NCBI GenBank assembly: GCA_965249035.1
Contig: CBDFKV010000006.1
Span: 682,001 to 746,000, forward strand
DNA length: 64,000 bases
DNA from: CBDFKV01 sp965249035
GTDB taxonomy: Bacteria; Pseudomonadota; Gammaproteobacteria; Arenicellales; Poriferihabitantaceae
Reading direction: 5' to 3'
The position numbers were made by a program, and so were the translations under genes. Each line of letters begins with the position of its first letter. The first letter of the stretch is position 1. The notes below the pieces were generated by a model, which worked only from the letters and a program-made list of their open reading frames with translations, searched no databases and had not been told where the DNA came from. Positions 28,706-38,571 of the stretch are shown one piece after another.

Positions 28706-29578
28706 TTACCGACTCAACCGTCGTTGCCACACAATCCCCGCAATAATTAGACAAAGGCCAACTACGGTCGAGGGGTGGATTGCTTCTTTTAAGACCAGCG
28801 CGATCACACACAGGGATAAAAACGGCGTAATAAAAATCATATTGCTGAGCCGCGCGGTATTCTGTGCTTGCTTTAGCGCCTGCAGCCAAAAGAAAAATGC
28901 CAACGACATTTCTATTACGCCAATGTAAGCTGCACCCAATAGCGCTTCACGGCTAGGCAGTTGCCAAGCAGTATTCACCGTCATCACCGCAGCCATCACC
29001 ACAGTGCCCGCTACAAAATTAGCCCATAAGCGCAGTAAATGGTCACGCGAATCGGTCTTATTAATCAGCCAATAGCTTGCCCATACGATGGTGCTGATGA
29101 GCGCCAGACTGACACCAAGGGGATCACTATCAGCGAAGGAAAAGCCCTCTCCTTTGGTAGCGATGACCACCACACCCAAAAAACTAATCGCGATTGCCAA
29201 CCAGGCTTTGGCACTCACTTCTTCCTTTAAAAACCAAACACTTAATAGCGTCAATACTACTGGCCAAGCAAAATTCAGGACTTGTGCCTGTTGCGCGGGT
29301 AGCAGCGAATAGGCCTTAAAAAGTAACAGATAATAAATGACCGGATTAATCCCACCTAGCATTGCCGAACGCCCATAATCTTGCAGTCGCCATACTTTCA
29401 ACTGACGAAACCGAGCGCCCCAGAAGCATAAAAGGGTCAGCACCACGACCGAAAAAAGTGAGGCCCAAAAGACCAACGACAGAGCGTCAATATGCTTAAG
29501 CGTTAGCTTAAAAGCCGTACCAACGGTGGCCCAACACGCAATCGTTAGCACGACAAACCCGAGCGCAGTGCGATTCAC
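28706..29578 (-). CDS. EamA/DMT-family transporter
   Basis: A 290-residue inner-membrane protein with about ten hydrophobic helices arranged as two EamA repeats. The repeats are seen in ACWATVGTAFKLTLKHIDAL for the first and IVWASYWLINK for the second. Family members export amino acids, metabolites or nucleotide sugars; the substrate cannot be read here. Its start overlaps the pgeF stop by four bases (ATGA), so the two form one unit. Confidence 0.88.
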   Translation of the reverse strand: MNRTALGFVVLTIACWATVGTAFKLTLKHIDALSLVFWASLFSVVVLTLLCFWGARFRQLKVWRLQDYGRSAMLGGINPVIYYLLLFKAYSLLPAQQAQVLNFAWPVVLTLLSVWFLKEEVSAKAWLAIAISFLGVVVIATKGEGFSFADSDPLGVSLALISTIVWASYWLINKTDSRDHLLRLWANFVAGTVVMAAVMTVNTAWQLPSREALLGAAYIGVIEMSLAFFFWLQALKQAQNTARLSNMIFITPFLSLCVIALVLKEAIHPSTVVGLCLIIAGIVWQRRLSR

Positions 29579-30360
29579 GAATTGACGGTGAGTGCGATTA
29601 CCGAAATCTGCCGACCGTAGTTCTCTTGCCCTTTATGGATACTTCTGCGAAAACTGAAAAACCGATCCGGTTGGGTATAGGTGTCTTCGCTGTTGCAATC
29701 GATTTGATGGAGGCCCAGCGCTTTTAATCGTGCAACAATATAAGCTGGCGTATCAAACACGATTTTTCTATCTTTTTTACTGAAATAGGCTTCCGCAGGG
29801 ATCGGTGACTCCAGCCTGAACCGCTCAAAAAATTCCATTTGCACTTCATACGACTGCGCCTGAATCGCAGGCCCAATCGCTGCACAAATACGATGACGTT
29901 CAGCACCACGCTGGCACATAGCTTTGACTACCGCATCACAGATGCCCGTCAACGCACCCTTCCAACCCGCATGAGCAGCACCAATCACGCCCGCTTCAGC
30001 ATCCGCAAACAGTACCGGCGCACAATCCGCCCCCAATACGCCCAAGCCAATTCCACCTCGATCCGTTATCATGCCATCACCACGCCTGTATGGCTCCTCA
30101 GCACTCCCCTCATCAATATAGAAGACGGTATCTGAGTGAATCTGCTTTAAGCTCACCAGTGCGCTGCTATCAAGTTCCAGTGCAGCAGCTACTCGGCTAC
30201 GGTTAACTGCCAGCTTGTCTGGGTCATCGCCAGAGCTGGGGCTACAGTTCAGGCTGGAAAACTCACCGCTCGACACCCCACCCTCGCGGCTAAAAAAACC
30301 ATGTTCAACCCGTTTCAGGCTAGACAGCATTTCGCTTTGATAAAAGGGTAGTTCAGGCAT
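29575..30360 (-). CDS. pgeF: Peptidoglycan editing factor PgeF (YfiH, multicopper-polyphenol-oxidase fold)
   Basis: A 261-residue protein of the YfiH/DUF152 family. In E. coli it removes mis-incorporated residues at the peptidoglycan peptide level; homologues also show purine nucleoside phosphorylase activity. The start of the fold is HGFFSREGGVSSGEFSSLN. The zinc-site Cys/His motifs are seen in LGADCAPVLFAD and IGAAHAGWKGALTG. Proposed function in this organism is by family only. Confidence 0.9.
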   Translation of the reverse strand: MPELPFYQSEMLSSLKRVEHGFFSREGGVSSGEFSSLNCSPSSGDDPDKLAVNRSRVAAALELDSSALVSLKQIHSDTVFYIDEGSAEEPYRRGDGMITDRGGIGLGVLGADCAPVLFADAEAGVIGAAHAGWKGALTGICDAVVKAMCQRGAERHRICAAIGPAIQAQSYEVQMEFFERFRLESPIPAEAYFSKKDRKIVFDTPAYIVARLKALGLHQIDCNSEDTYTQPDRFFSFRRSIHKGQENYGRQISVIALTVNS

Positions 30361-30513
30361 GGTTTATTGGCAATTCTGTTTAGCTCAGTAATGTCCGCTC
30401 TAATATAGTCAATCCGGCTGACAAATAGCGAAGATCGATAGCACCCAGTGCAACGCTACGCTAAGATACGCCAACTTTAACCGCTAGATGGCTGCTTTCC
30501 TAGCCCCCACCGT

Positions 30514-31365
30514 ATGCTAAAAACCATGTTCGCGTTTATCCGGCTGATGCGTATTGACCGGCCGATCGGCACTTTATTGCTGTTGTGGCCGACCCTATGG
30601 GCCGTGTGGATTGCTGGCATGGGCCGCCCTGACGCAAGCATTGCCTTAATATTCATCGCTGGTGTCTTCGTCATGCGCTCCGCTGGCTGCGTCATTAATG
30701 ACTATGCCGACCGGCATTGGGATAAATTGGTTGAACGCACCCAGGACCGTCCACTTACTACTCAAGAAATTACTGAAAAACAAGCGCTTACGCTATTCGT
30801 GGCTTTATTGTTGCTGGCGCTACTTTTAGTCTTACAATTGAATCGCACTACGATAGTGCTATCACTGGGTGCGGTGGCAATCGCTAGCATTTATCCCTTC
30901 ACCAAACGCTTTTCTAATTTGCCGCAATTGGTGCTGGGGATTGCTTTTTCCTGGGGCATACCCATGGCCTTTACCGCTCAGGAAGCGCCGCTATGGCCAA
31001 TCGTAGTTTGGTTAATCGCAGCCAATGTTTTTTGGGTGGTTGCTTACGATACGGTTTACGCGGTCGTCGACCGGCCTGATGACCTCAAAGCAGGGATTAA
31101 ATCCACCGCCATTTTATTCGGCCGCTACGACCGCGCCATTATCTTTGCCTTGCACCTCGCCTCGCTTGCCTGTCTGTTGATGATCGGCAAGCAACTAGAC
31201 CTGAGCTGGCACTATTATCTGGGTTTAGCCTTTGCGTTGGCTAATGCTTGCGGCCAGCAATGGTTGATGCGCATTTACGAACCTGCACCGACTTTCAAAG
31301 CCTTCCTCAGCAATAGCTGGTATGGCGCCTTTGTGTTTTGTGGATTGGTTTTAAGCCTACTCTAG
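30514..31365 (+). CDS. ubiA: 4-hydroxybenzoate octaprenyltransferase UbiA
   Basis: A polytopic prenyltransferase of 283 residues that attaches the polyprenyl tail to 4-hydroxybenzoate in ubiquinone synthesis. The two Asp-rich substrate motifs are present: NDYADRHWDKLVERTQDRPL near residue 67, and DTVYAVVDRPDDLKAGIKST. It begins LMRIDRPIGTLLLLWPTLWA, typical of UbiA. No ubiC is adjacent. Ubiquinone would be the expected acceptor for the formate dehydrogenase further along, which is inference. Confidence 0.96.
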   Translation: MLKTMFAFIRLMRIDRPIGTLLLLWPTLWAVWIAGMGRPDASIALIFIAGVFVMRSAGCVINDYADRHWDKLVERTQDRPLTTQEITEKQALTLFVALLLLALLLVLQLNRTTIVLSLGAVAIASIYPFTKRFSNLPQLVLGIAFSWGIPMAFTAQEAPLWPIVVWLIAANVFWVVAYDTVYAVVDRPDDLKAGIKSTAILFGRYDRAIIFALHLASLACLLMIGKQLDLSWHYYLGLAFALANACGQQWLMRIYEPAPTFKAFLSNSWYGAFVFCGLVLSLL

Positions 31366-31395
31366 CTCTTCGGGGGCGACTCAATAACCCCATAA

Positions 31396-31989
31396 TCACG
31401 AACCAAAATAATCGGGCTCCTTGCCTTCTATCCATTTGATATTGCAGCCCATACTAGGCGTTTGATCGTCGGTAATAGGCTCACCGGCCAATAGTGCCTC
31501 AACCGCATCGTACATATCTTCACCCGACACCTCGATTTCTTTGCGGGGACGCGAGCTGTCAAACTGCCCTCGGTAAACCAGTTTCTGCTGACCATCAAAT
31601 AAGAAAAAATCCGGTGTACACGCGGCTTTGTATGATTTGGCCACTTGTTGCGATTGATCGTATAAATACGGGAACGGGAAATCAAACTCAGCTGCCAACT
31701 CGGCCATCGCCTCTGGCCCATCTTGCGGGTGCGACTCAACGCTATTGGAGCTGATCGCCACCATACTCAAGCCTCGGTCCTCAAATTCTGTGGCAAAATC
31801 AATCAGTGCTTGGCGCAGGTGAATCACATAAGGGCAATGGTTACAAATAAACATCACCAATAAAGCCTTGGAGCCTGCATAATCACCTAATGTGACGGTT
31901 TCCCCGCCCACCCCTGGGTGAGTATTCAGTAAAGAAAAGTTCGGCGCCTTAACACCTAGTTCTAGCATCGTAGACTCAGTACGCGACAT
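31396..31989 (-). CDS. Thioredoxin-fold peroxiredoxin-like protein
   Basis: A 197-residue cytoplasmic thioredoxin-fold protein of the redoxin/AhpC-TSA group. The active-site motif is FICNHCPYVIHL (Cys49-Asn-His-Cys52). A later cis-Pro region reads AACTPDFFLFDG. The N-terminus APNFSLLNTHPGVGGETV fits the family. No signal peptide is seen. The precise role is not known. It converges on ubiA and diverges from moaC. Confidence 0.85.
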   Translation of the reverse strand: MSRTESTMLELGVKAPNFSLLNTHPGVGGETVTLGDYAGSKALLVMFICNHCPYVIHLRQALIDFATEFEDRGLSMVAISSNSVESHPQDGPEAMAELAAEFDFPFPYLYDQSQQVAKSYKAACTPDFFLFDGQQKLVYRGQFDSSRPRKEIEVSGEDMYDAVEALLAGEPITDDQTPSMGCNIKWIEGKEPDYFGS

Positions 31990-32053
31990 GGCAATATTTC
32001 CAGCGTGATTTATAATTAGCGCTAGTCTACACTGACCATCGCAACAAGAAAAT

Positions 32054-32563
32054 ATGACAAAACAGACAAAAAACCCAAGCAGCCCGCAGGATTTAACCCA
32101 TTTCGACCAAAAAGGTCAGGTGCATATGGTCGACGTTGGTGAGAAAGCCATCACTGCGCGCCGCGCAGTTGCCGAGGGCATCATCACCATGTTGCCCACA
32201 ACACTACAAAAAATTCAGGCGGGTGATCACAAAAAAGGCGACGTGATCGGAATAGCCCGTATAGCCGCCATCATGGCAGCCAAAAAAACCGCCGAGCTGG
32301 TACCTTTGTGCCACCCCATCATGCTGACTAAAGTCGGGGTCGAATTTGAAATTGAGGCTGAACTTAGCGCGGTTCGCTGTACCGTCACCTGCGAAACCCG
32401 CGAACGAACCGGCATCGAAATGGAAGCACTGACCGCAGTTCAAGTGGGCTTGCTGACGATCTACGATATGTGTAAGGCCGTGGACCGCGATATGCACATG
32501 ACTGATATTCATTTGCTGTCTAAATCCGGTGGCCGATCAGGCGACTGGCAAAGCCCTACTTAA
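32054..32563 (+). CDS. moaC: Cyclic pyranopterin monophosphate synthase MoaC
   Basis: The second enzyme of molybdenum cofactor synthesis, converting the MoaA product to cPMP. It has 169 residues. Signatures are HMVDVGEKAITARRAVAEG, KKTAELVPLCHPIMLTKV, and GIEMEALTAVQVGLLTIYDM, with the active-site Lys/Asp in the region following (CKAVDRDMHM). moeA starts three bases after its stop. moaA, moaD and moaE are not in the window. Confidence 0.97.
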   Translation: MTKQTKNPSSPQDLTHFDQKGQVHMVDVGEKAITARRAVAEGIITMLPTTLQKIQAGDHKKGDVIGIARIAAIMAAKKTAELVPLCHPIMLTKVGVEFEIEAELSAVRCTVTCETRERTGIEMEALTAVQVGLLTIYDMCKAVDRDMHMTDIHLLSKSGGRSGDWQSPT

Positions 32564-32566
32564 ACG

Positions 32567-33847
32567 ATGAGCCTAAAACAAACAAACACAGCAACGCCGG
32601 GCTGCGGCGATTTTGATCCCAATAGTCTTAATTGGGAAGTCGCGCAGCAACTCATTTTAGAGTCTATCGTACCGATCACGACTAGTGAACAAGTGGCGCT
32701 ACGCGACGCGCTCGGTCGAGTATTGGGTGCAGATATACATTCTAAAGTGAATGTGCCCAATCACCGTAACTCAGCTATGGATGGCTTTGCGTTTCGGGGC
32801 GATGATCTGGGTGACGATGGACACGCAGCTCTAACCGTAACGGGTGAATCCTTGGCTGGTAAACCGTATGCCGGTCAAGTGCGCGTAGGGGAGTGCGTTC
32901 GTATCATGACCGGCGCAGTGATGCCGGAGCAAACCGATTCGGTCATCATGTTGGAGCACACCGAACAAGTTGAGGTAGACGGGAGCGCACAAATTCGTTT
33001 CGTTGAGTCGGCCAAGGCGGGCCAAAACGTCCGCCAAGCAGGTGAAGACATCAAAAAGGGTGACATCGTTTTGGCCACAGGCAGGCGTTTGACCGCTGCT
33101 GACCTCGGCTTGATGGCTTCACTCGGTATTGGTGAACTAGCGGTTTTCAGGAAACCTCGGGTGGCTTTTTTCTCTAACGGCGATGAATTAAGAAGCATTG
33201 GCGGCACGCTTGAAATCGGTGATGTGTTTGACTCCAATCGCTACACCCTACACGCCATGCTGCGACAACTGGGCGCTGAATTAATCGACCTCGGTTTAAT
33301 CGCGGATGACCCGGCTGCGCTTCGTGATGCTTTCATCGCGGGCGACCAAATCGCGGATATGGTCATTACTTCAGCCGGTGCTTCAGTCGGTGATGCCGAC
33401 TACGTCCACGAAATTTTGGATTCTCTAGGCTCGGTTAGTTTCTGGAAGCTCGCAATCAAGCCTGGCCGACCGCTTGCTTTCGGTCAACTTGACTCCAGCG
33501 TCTTTTTTGGGTTGCCCGGAAACCCGGTTGCGGTGATGGTGACATTTGGGATGTTTGTCTCGCAGGCGCTTAGACAGCTAGCTGGTGAAACTGAGTTCCA
33601 AGCACTGACGCTACAAGCCCGATGCGAGTCAAGCTTAAAGAAACGGCCCGGTCGTGCTGAGTTTCAACGCGCGGTTGTCAGCAGTAACAACGCTGGCACA
33701 CTCAGTGTCACACTGACTGGCGCCCAAGGTTCTGGCCTACTCAATTCGATGAGTCGTGCCAACTGTTTTATCGTCTTGCCTGATGAGTCAGAAGGCATCG
33801 AAATTGGCGATACTGTTATCGTTTACCCCTTCACCTCTTTGTACTAA
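32567..33847 (+). CDS. moeA: Molybdopterin molybdenumtransferase MoeA
   Basis: Inserts molybdenum into adenylylated molybdopterin. It has 426 residues. Signs are PNHRNSAMDGFAFRGDD, RIMTGAVMPEQTDSVIM, VAFFSNGDEL, the central MoaB/Mog-like domain (ITSAGASVGDADYVHEIL), and the C-terminal domain beginning near FFGLPGNPVAVMVTF. It is co-transcribed with moaC. Its TAA stop shares a base with the ATG of the next gene (TAATG). Confidence 0.96.
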   Translation: MSLKQTNTATPGCGDFDPNSLNWEVAQQLILESIVPITTSEQVALRDALGRVLGADIHSKVNVPNHRNSAMDGFAFRGDDLGDDGHAALTVTGESLAGKPYAGQVRVGECVRIMTGAVMPEQTDSVIMLEHTEQVEVDGSAQIRFVESAKAGQNVRQAGEDIKKGDIVLATGRRLTAADLGLMASLGIGELAVFRKPRVAFFSNGDELRSIGGTLEIGDVFDSNRYTLHAMLRQLGAELIDLGLIADDPAALRDAFIAGDQIADMVITSAGASVGDADYVHEILDSLGSVSFWKLAIKPGRPLAFGQLDSSVFFGLPGNPVAVMVTFGMFVSQALRQLAGETEFQALTLQARCESSLKKRPGRAEFQRAVVSSNNAGTLSVTLTGAQGSGLLNSMSRANCFIVLPDESEGIEIGDTVIVYPFTSLY

Positions 33848-34533
33848 TGACCGATTCAAACGACACGCATATTGAGCCAACAGACGCATCTGAAACCGCT
33901 TTTTTTGATGCCAAACAAGCACGCGTTATTGGCAGTCTCATGGAAAAACAGCTCACCGTTCCGGATAGCTACCCGCTAACACCGCACTCGTTGATGTTGG
34001 CGTGCAACCAAAAAAGCAACCGCGACCCAGTCATGCACATGACCGAAGGCGAATGTGGGCAAATTGCCAAGAACCTGGAAGAGCGCAATTTGGTTCGGAT
34101 TGAATACGGTGAACGAGCGCACCGAATCCAGCACACAATGCGCAGCCAACTCAACCTCAGCAAAGAACAGCAAGCATTTCTGACCGTGATGCTCCTACGC
34201 GGCCCTCAAACTCTGAATGAGCTAAAAACCCGAACCCAACGCTCGCTCGGCATTACCGATATGGATGAAATTGAGCTGATCGTCGAGACGATGATTGAGC
34301 ACGATGAGCTACCACTGGTGATTTGCATCCCCAAAGGCCCCGGCCAACGTGAAGACCGTTATATGCACTTACTGTGTGGGCCAATCGATATAAGCGCCCC
34401 GGTCAAGAATAAACCAGCGCCTGAGTTTGTCCCAGCGGTGGGTGATGATGCATTAGAGGCAATCTTGGCGCGCATTGAGATGCTGGAGAAACAGGTTGAA
34501 AAACTGGAAGCACGAATCAATAGCCAGGATTAA
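33847..34533 (+). CDS. YceH family (UPF0502/DUF480) protein
   Basis: A 228-residue protein with tandem winged-helix character. Family signatures are QARVIGSLMEKQLTVPDSYP, TPHSLMLACNQKSNRDPV, and LLRGPQTLNELKTRT. The C-terminal 35 residues form a coiled coil (ARIEMLEKQVEKLEARINSQ). The function of YceH is unknown, though a nucleic-acid-binding role is plausible from the fold. It overlaps the moeA stop by one base, so translation is probably coupled to molybdenum cofactor genes. Confidence 0.9.
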   Translation: MTDSNDTHIEPTDASETAFFDAKQARVIGSLMEKQLTVPDSYPLTPHSLMLACNQKSNRDPVMHMTEGECGQIAKNLEERNLVRIEYGERAHRIQHTMRSQLNLSKEQQAFLTVMLLRGPQTLNELKTRTQRSLGITDMDEIELIVETMIEHDELPLVICIPKGPGQREDRYMHLLCGPIDISAPVKNKPAPEFVPAVGDDALEAILARIEMLEKQVEKLEARINSQD

Positions 34534-34640
34534 GGGATCGACGGATAAATGGAAGAAATCGGAAGTTGGTTTCTAATTTCCGAGATAGGCCTCACTAATA
34601 AGCGAAGGACATCAGCACCCATAGACTAGAGGAACTCAAC

Positions 34641-36419
34641 ATTAATAACCAAACTGATCATTGGCCGGCACGCCCTTGGGTCCTGGCTCTATTTCTGAGT
34701 CTAGCTGGCTTCTCTTATTATTTAGTAATCGACGATTTATCGTTTGATCCAAACGAGTTTAGTCAATTGAGATCAGCTACAGCTGTATTCATCATGGTTT
34801 GTGCCCTATCGCTAGTCTTCGCTATCGAGCCAAACCGTTGGATCTGGGCCCTGTTCTTTTCGCTTGGTTGGGGGGCAATCTTAGCTGGAGTGGGCTATTG
34901 GGCGATCACCGTCAGTAGTGCCCGCCCTACTTTTGATTTCCCCTTCTGGTCAGGCTTACTGGCTACAGCAATTGCTTTACCCATATTTCAAACCATCCGC
35001 GATCGAGGTCGTTTTAAGCTCCCCTATCAACAACTGCATGGACATGCATGGAGTGACACTGTTTGTTGGCTCTCAGCGCTTCTATTCGTTGGTCTCAGCT
35101 TCGCCCTTGCGTATTTGCTCGCAGCACTTTTCAATTTAATTGGCCTGGATTTTATTAGGGAATTATTGAAGAAAGACTGGTTTACGTGGATGTTTATGGG
35201 CGCCAGCTTTGGTGCCTCTCTAGGCGTATTAAAGGAAAACCACGGTATCATTGCGCATCTGCAAAATCTAGTGATGACGGTATTGTCAATATTGGCACCC
35301 GCCTTCGGCATTAGCCTCGTTTTGTTTCTAGCTCTATTACCACTAACTGGGCTCCAACCACTGTGGGATGCGACTCGGGAAACGACGCCAATATTGCTCA
35401 GTTGTGCGGTGGGCGCGATTCTTTTGAGCAATTCAATCATCCGCAGTCATTCTCTAGAAGTGACGAAGAACAAAATCCTTCGCTATAGTGCGATAGGACT
35501 AGCAGGCTGTATCCTGCCGCTGGCTGTTATCGCAATTATTTCAATGCAGCAACGGATATCTCAGTATGGAATAACGCCCGACCGAATATGGGGTCTAATA
35601 GCTATAGCCGTCGCTATTACCTGTGGTGTTGCATACTTGGCTTCTCTGCTCATCGGCCGCTCAAATTGGATGGAACACATTCGGGCTAACAATACACGCT
35701 TAGCGATCGCTCTGTGTGCCCTTACTGTTTTTTTGGCCATGCCAATCATAGATTTTGGCGGTCTAGCGGTAACCAATCAACTGGCCAGATTAGCGGATGG
35801 AAGAACCAAGCCTAATGAGTTGGATTTCGCTGCGTTCGCCTATGATTTCGGACCCAAGGGGAGAAAGGCTTTAGAGGCATTATTAAAATCAAACGATAAT
35901 GACTTGGCAACGGGAGCAAAAATAGCATTTGCCACTGAAAACCGGTGGAGCGCGCATAAGAACATCGAAACCGCAAAATCTACGGCACTATCTATAAGCC
36001 AACTCAAAGTTTTTCCTGAGTCGGTCCCGGTACCAAGGCCTTTAATGGATGCCATTAATAACGAGGGCGGATGTATTGGCGAGTATTGCTTGTTGATTTG
36101 GAGCCAAGGAGACAAAACAGCCAAGCTAGTGACTTCAGCGTGTGCAGGCAATATGACGCTAATCGACACTGATGGTTATTCAAAATGCCCGCCTACAGTT
36201 CTTGAACTATACGAAAATGGTGACCGGTGGGAGTTCGGCAAAATTGAATATTCGCCAGCTTATCAATCGCAGCACAAAGCTAAAACTACCTCGCAAGAAC
36301 GGGATGCCGAAAAATCATCGGTTTCAAAATCGATCAACGAAGGCGAAATTGAAATTCGCGCAGTCGAAAGACGACAGCTATTTATCGGCGGGCGTCCCGT
36401 TGGCAAAGCTTTTAAATAA
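34641..36419 (+). CDS. DUF4153 membrane protein, apparent ATT start
   Basis: A polytopic inner-membrane protein of the DUF4153 type. The family core is recognisable in FNLIGLDFIRELLKKDWFTW and LLPLTGLQPLWDATRETTPI. At least eight hydrophobic segments lie in the first two thirds. A soluble C-terminal domain contains PNELDFAAFAYDFGPKG. The first standard start in frame (TTG, 34767) has no ribosome site and omits a membrane helix that is clearly coded upstream (RPWVLALFLSLAGFSYYLVI). Six bases after AGAGGAA (34628-34634) there is an in-frame ATT at 34641, which I propose as the start, giving 592 residues. The family's function is unknown. Confidence 0.75.
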   Translation: MNNQTDHWPARPWVLALFLSLAGFSYYLVIDDLSFDPNEFSQLRSATAVFIMVCALSLVFAIEPNRWIWALFFSLGWGAILAGVGYWAITVSSARPTFDFPFWSGLLATAIALPIFQTIRDRGRFKLPYQQLHGHAWSDTVCWLSALLFVGLSFALAYLLAALFNLIGLDFIRELLKKDWFTWMFMGASFGASLGVLKENHGIIAHLQNLVMTVLSILAPAFGISLVLFLALLPLTGLQPLWDATRETTPILLSCAVGAILLSNSIIRSHSLEVTKNKILRYSAIGLAGCILPLAVIAIISMQQRISQYGITPDRIWGLIAIAVAITCGVAYLASLLIGRSNWMEHIRANNTRLAIALCALTVFLAMPIIDFGGLAVTNQLARLADGRTKPNELDFAAFAYDFGPKGRKALEALLKSNDNDLATGAKIAFATENRWSAHKNIETAKSTALSISQLKVFPESVPVPRPLMDAINNEGGCIGEYCLLIWSQGDKTAKLVTSACAGNMTLIDTDGYSKCPPTVLELYENGDRWEFGKIEYSPAYQSQHKAKTTSQERDAEKSSVSKSINEGEIEIRAVERRQLFIGGRPVGKAFK

Positions 36420-36444
36420 GCTTACTGTCGAGGCAATTCCTCAC

Positions 36445-36780
36445 CTAGATAGAAAACGACGACCCACAACCGCAGGTGGTAGACGCATTGGGGTTGCTGA
36501 CCAAGAACCGACTGCCTTGAATATCATCCTTAAATTCAACTTCGGCATTTTCTAAATATTGCATACTCAGTGGGTCGACCAACACATCAATTCCGCCCTC
36601 ATGCAGGACAATATCATCCTCTAGCTGGCTGTCGTCAAACTGGAAGCCATACTGAAATCCAGAACACCCACCGCCCTGGATATAAACCCTGAATTTTAGT
36701 TCTGGCTGCTGTTTTTGTTCCAACAGCTCTTTGATCCGCGCAACCGCGTTGTCGCTAACTTTTAAGGTTTCTTCGCTCAT
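36445..36780 (-). CDS. erpA: Iron-sulfur cluster insertion protein ErpA
   Basis: An A-type carrier that delivers [Fe-S] clusters to apo-enzymes. The 111-residue protein has the three conserved Cys residues: one in QGGGCSGFQYGF and two in the C-terminal TTCGCGSSFSI. I start at the ATG at 36780 (MSEETLKVSDNA); the open frame extends 19 codons further but the extra residues do not fit the family. ErpA is distinguished from IscA by this N-terminus and by the absence of isc neighbours. Confidence 0.93.
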   Translation of the reverse strand: MSEETLKVSDNAVARIKELLEQKQQPELKFRVYIQGGGCSGFQYGFQFDDSQLEDDIVLHEGGIDVLVDPLSMQYLENAEVEFKDDIQGSRFLVSNPNASTTCGCGSSFSI

Positions 36781-36874
36781 GGGTTTTCGATTAATCTCAA
36801 CTATCGCTATTCTTGAGGGTTTTGCTTGGTAATGCAATACCTCTTGCGGTCAGACTCGCGCTGAGCAAGCAACA

Positions 36875-38419
36875 CTACACCACCATCACCGCGCCACCAC
36901 GGCGTGGATCACTGGCACCAACAACTCTGCCGTCACGGCCCACCATAGCCGAATGCACGCCACCAAAAAACATATTTTTGTCATCCCACACCTTATGTGC
37001 TTTGCAATGAGGAATCAATTGCGACAACAGTGCTGAATCGTGCCCACCTTCGATATAAGTCACTTCATTTTCAAAGTGAATCCGTGGTGCGTCGACCGCC
37101 GCCTGCAGCGGTAAATCATAATGCAGTTTGTTGAGAAGCACCTGCGTAATCGCAGAGCGAATGCGGTTCGAGCCGCCTGAACCCGTCGCCAGTAACTCAC
37201 CATGAGCGCCTTGAGCCAGCGTTGGTGCCATCATTGAACTCATCCGCTGATCAGCTTGCCACTTAAAAAACCCGCCGGGGTTTAAATCCTCTTCACCCAG
37301 CATATTGTTGAGCATCACACCCGTGCCGGGCAGGATTCTGCCGCAGCCCTCACCATTAGAAATCGTGCAGGCAGCCACGTCACCATGCCTATCAATAATT
37401 GAAAGATGCGTGGTTCCGCGATACGCGCGGGCGTGACTCATCACGGATTTTTGATATCGAGCGAGCCAATCATTATCGTGTAGCACGGCATAATCAGCGT
37501 GATTATCCATGCTCGCCAATCGGGCTTCGCTGGTTAATGCCATCGCATCACGCAAAATGCCTAAATGCGCCAAACTACCAAAACCATCACTAGCCTCCAG
37601 GCCGGACTCCAACAGCTTCATCGCAAACCCGATCAAGCTACCCCCCGCTGAGGGCGGTGGGTTGGTAGACACCCGCCAGCCATTAAAATCGAACTCAAAT
37701 GGCGCTCTAATTTCGGTTTGATAAGCGGCTAAATCGTCTTGACACAAACTACCGCCAGCGGCGCACTCGCGCTCTATGAGTGCCGCTATCTCGCCTTTAT
37801 AAAAAAGGTCCGCACCCTCGCGTGATAGAACATCTAAAAAGTCGGCAAATTCTAGGTTGGTTAATACTTCACCTGTTTTGGCGATTTGGCCCGGCTCCCG
37901 CTTGCTTTCAAACAAGGCACGAGATGATGCTGTGTCTAAAAAAATGGGTGACACCAAGCTGTAGATATAGGCTTGATACTCGTTAACCATCACACCACGC
38001 TTAGCCAGGTTGATCGCATACTCTGCTAATCGGGGCATTGGTATTGAGCCCAAATGCTGGTGGATCGAAAACAACCCATGCACGATTCCCGGCACCGCCA
38101 CTGCTGCATTGCCGATATGAAACTCTTGCGTGGTGCTACCAAAATCTACCGTAGCTGAGTAAAACTCAGCTTCCTCGGGTTTCAGGCGAAGCTTCGGTGT
38201 CTGGGTAAAGAAATCGAACACCTTGACCTCTGATGCGCGGCGCGCCAAGCAAAAGCCACCCCCACCAATCGAAGACAACACTGGCTCTGCCAAGCAGGCA
38301 GTAAACACAGCAGCGATCATTGCATCAAATGCATTACCACCGTCGGCAAGAACATCCGCCGCAGCTTCCGCCGTTAAGGGGTGACCACAGGCAACAACGC
38401 CTTTAGAGGGTTTGCTCAT
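36875..38419 (-). CDS. Gamma-glutamyltransferase family protein
   Basis: A 514-residue Ntn-hydrolase of the GGT family, made as a precursor that self-cleaves. The N-terminal signature is VVACGHPLTAEAAADVLADG with GGNAFDAM, then SSIGGGGFCL. The predicted nucleophile is the first Thr of the TTHLSIID segment, about two thirds along. GSGGSNRIRSAITQVL near the end is typical. No signal peptide is visible, so it is probably cytoplasmic, unlike E. coli Ggt. It may act on glutathione or another gamma-glutamyl or acyl-amide substrate. Confidence 0.88.
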   Translation of the reverse strand: MSKPSKGVVACGHPLTAEAAADVLADGGNAFDAMIAAVFTACLAEPVLSSIGGGGFCLARRASEVKVFDFFTQTPKLRLKPEEAEFYSATVDFGSTTQEFHIGNAAVAVPGIVHGLFSIHQHLGSIPMPRLAEYAINLAKRGVMVNEYQAYIYSLVSPIFLDTASSRALFESKREPGQIAKTGEVLTNLEFADFLDVLSREGADLFYKGEIAALIERECAAGGSLCQDDLAAYQTEIRAPFEFDFNGWRVSTNPPPSAGGSLIGFAMKLLESGLEASDGFGSLAHLGILRDAMALTSEARLASMDNHADYAVLHDNDWLARYQKSVMSHARAYRGTTHLSIIDRHGDVAACTISNGEGCGRILPGTGVMLNNMLGEEDLNPGGFFKWQADQRMSSMMAPTLAQGAHGELLATGSGGSNRIRSAITQVLLNKLHYDLPLQAAVDAPRIHFENEVTYIEGGHDSALLSQLIPHCKAHKVWDDKNMFFGGVHSAMVGRDGRVVGASDPRRGGAVMVV

Positions 38420-38571
38420 ATTGTCTTATTATTAATTATCACGCCAATCATGCCATTAGGCGAATGTTATTAGATAAATCGCTATGATAAGGTTTACTGA
38501 AATGAACCAATCAAGCTGCACACGCCTTGACAGTGCCAGCAAGAATACTGAATTTTAACCAATTAATGCTC

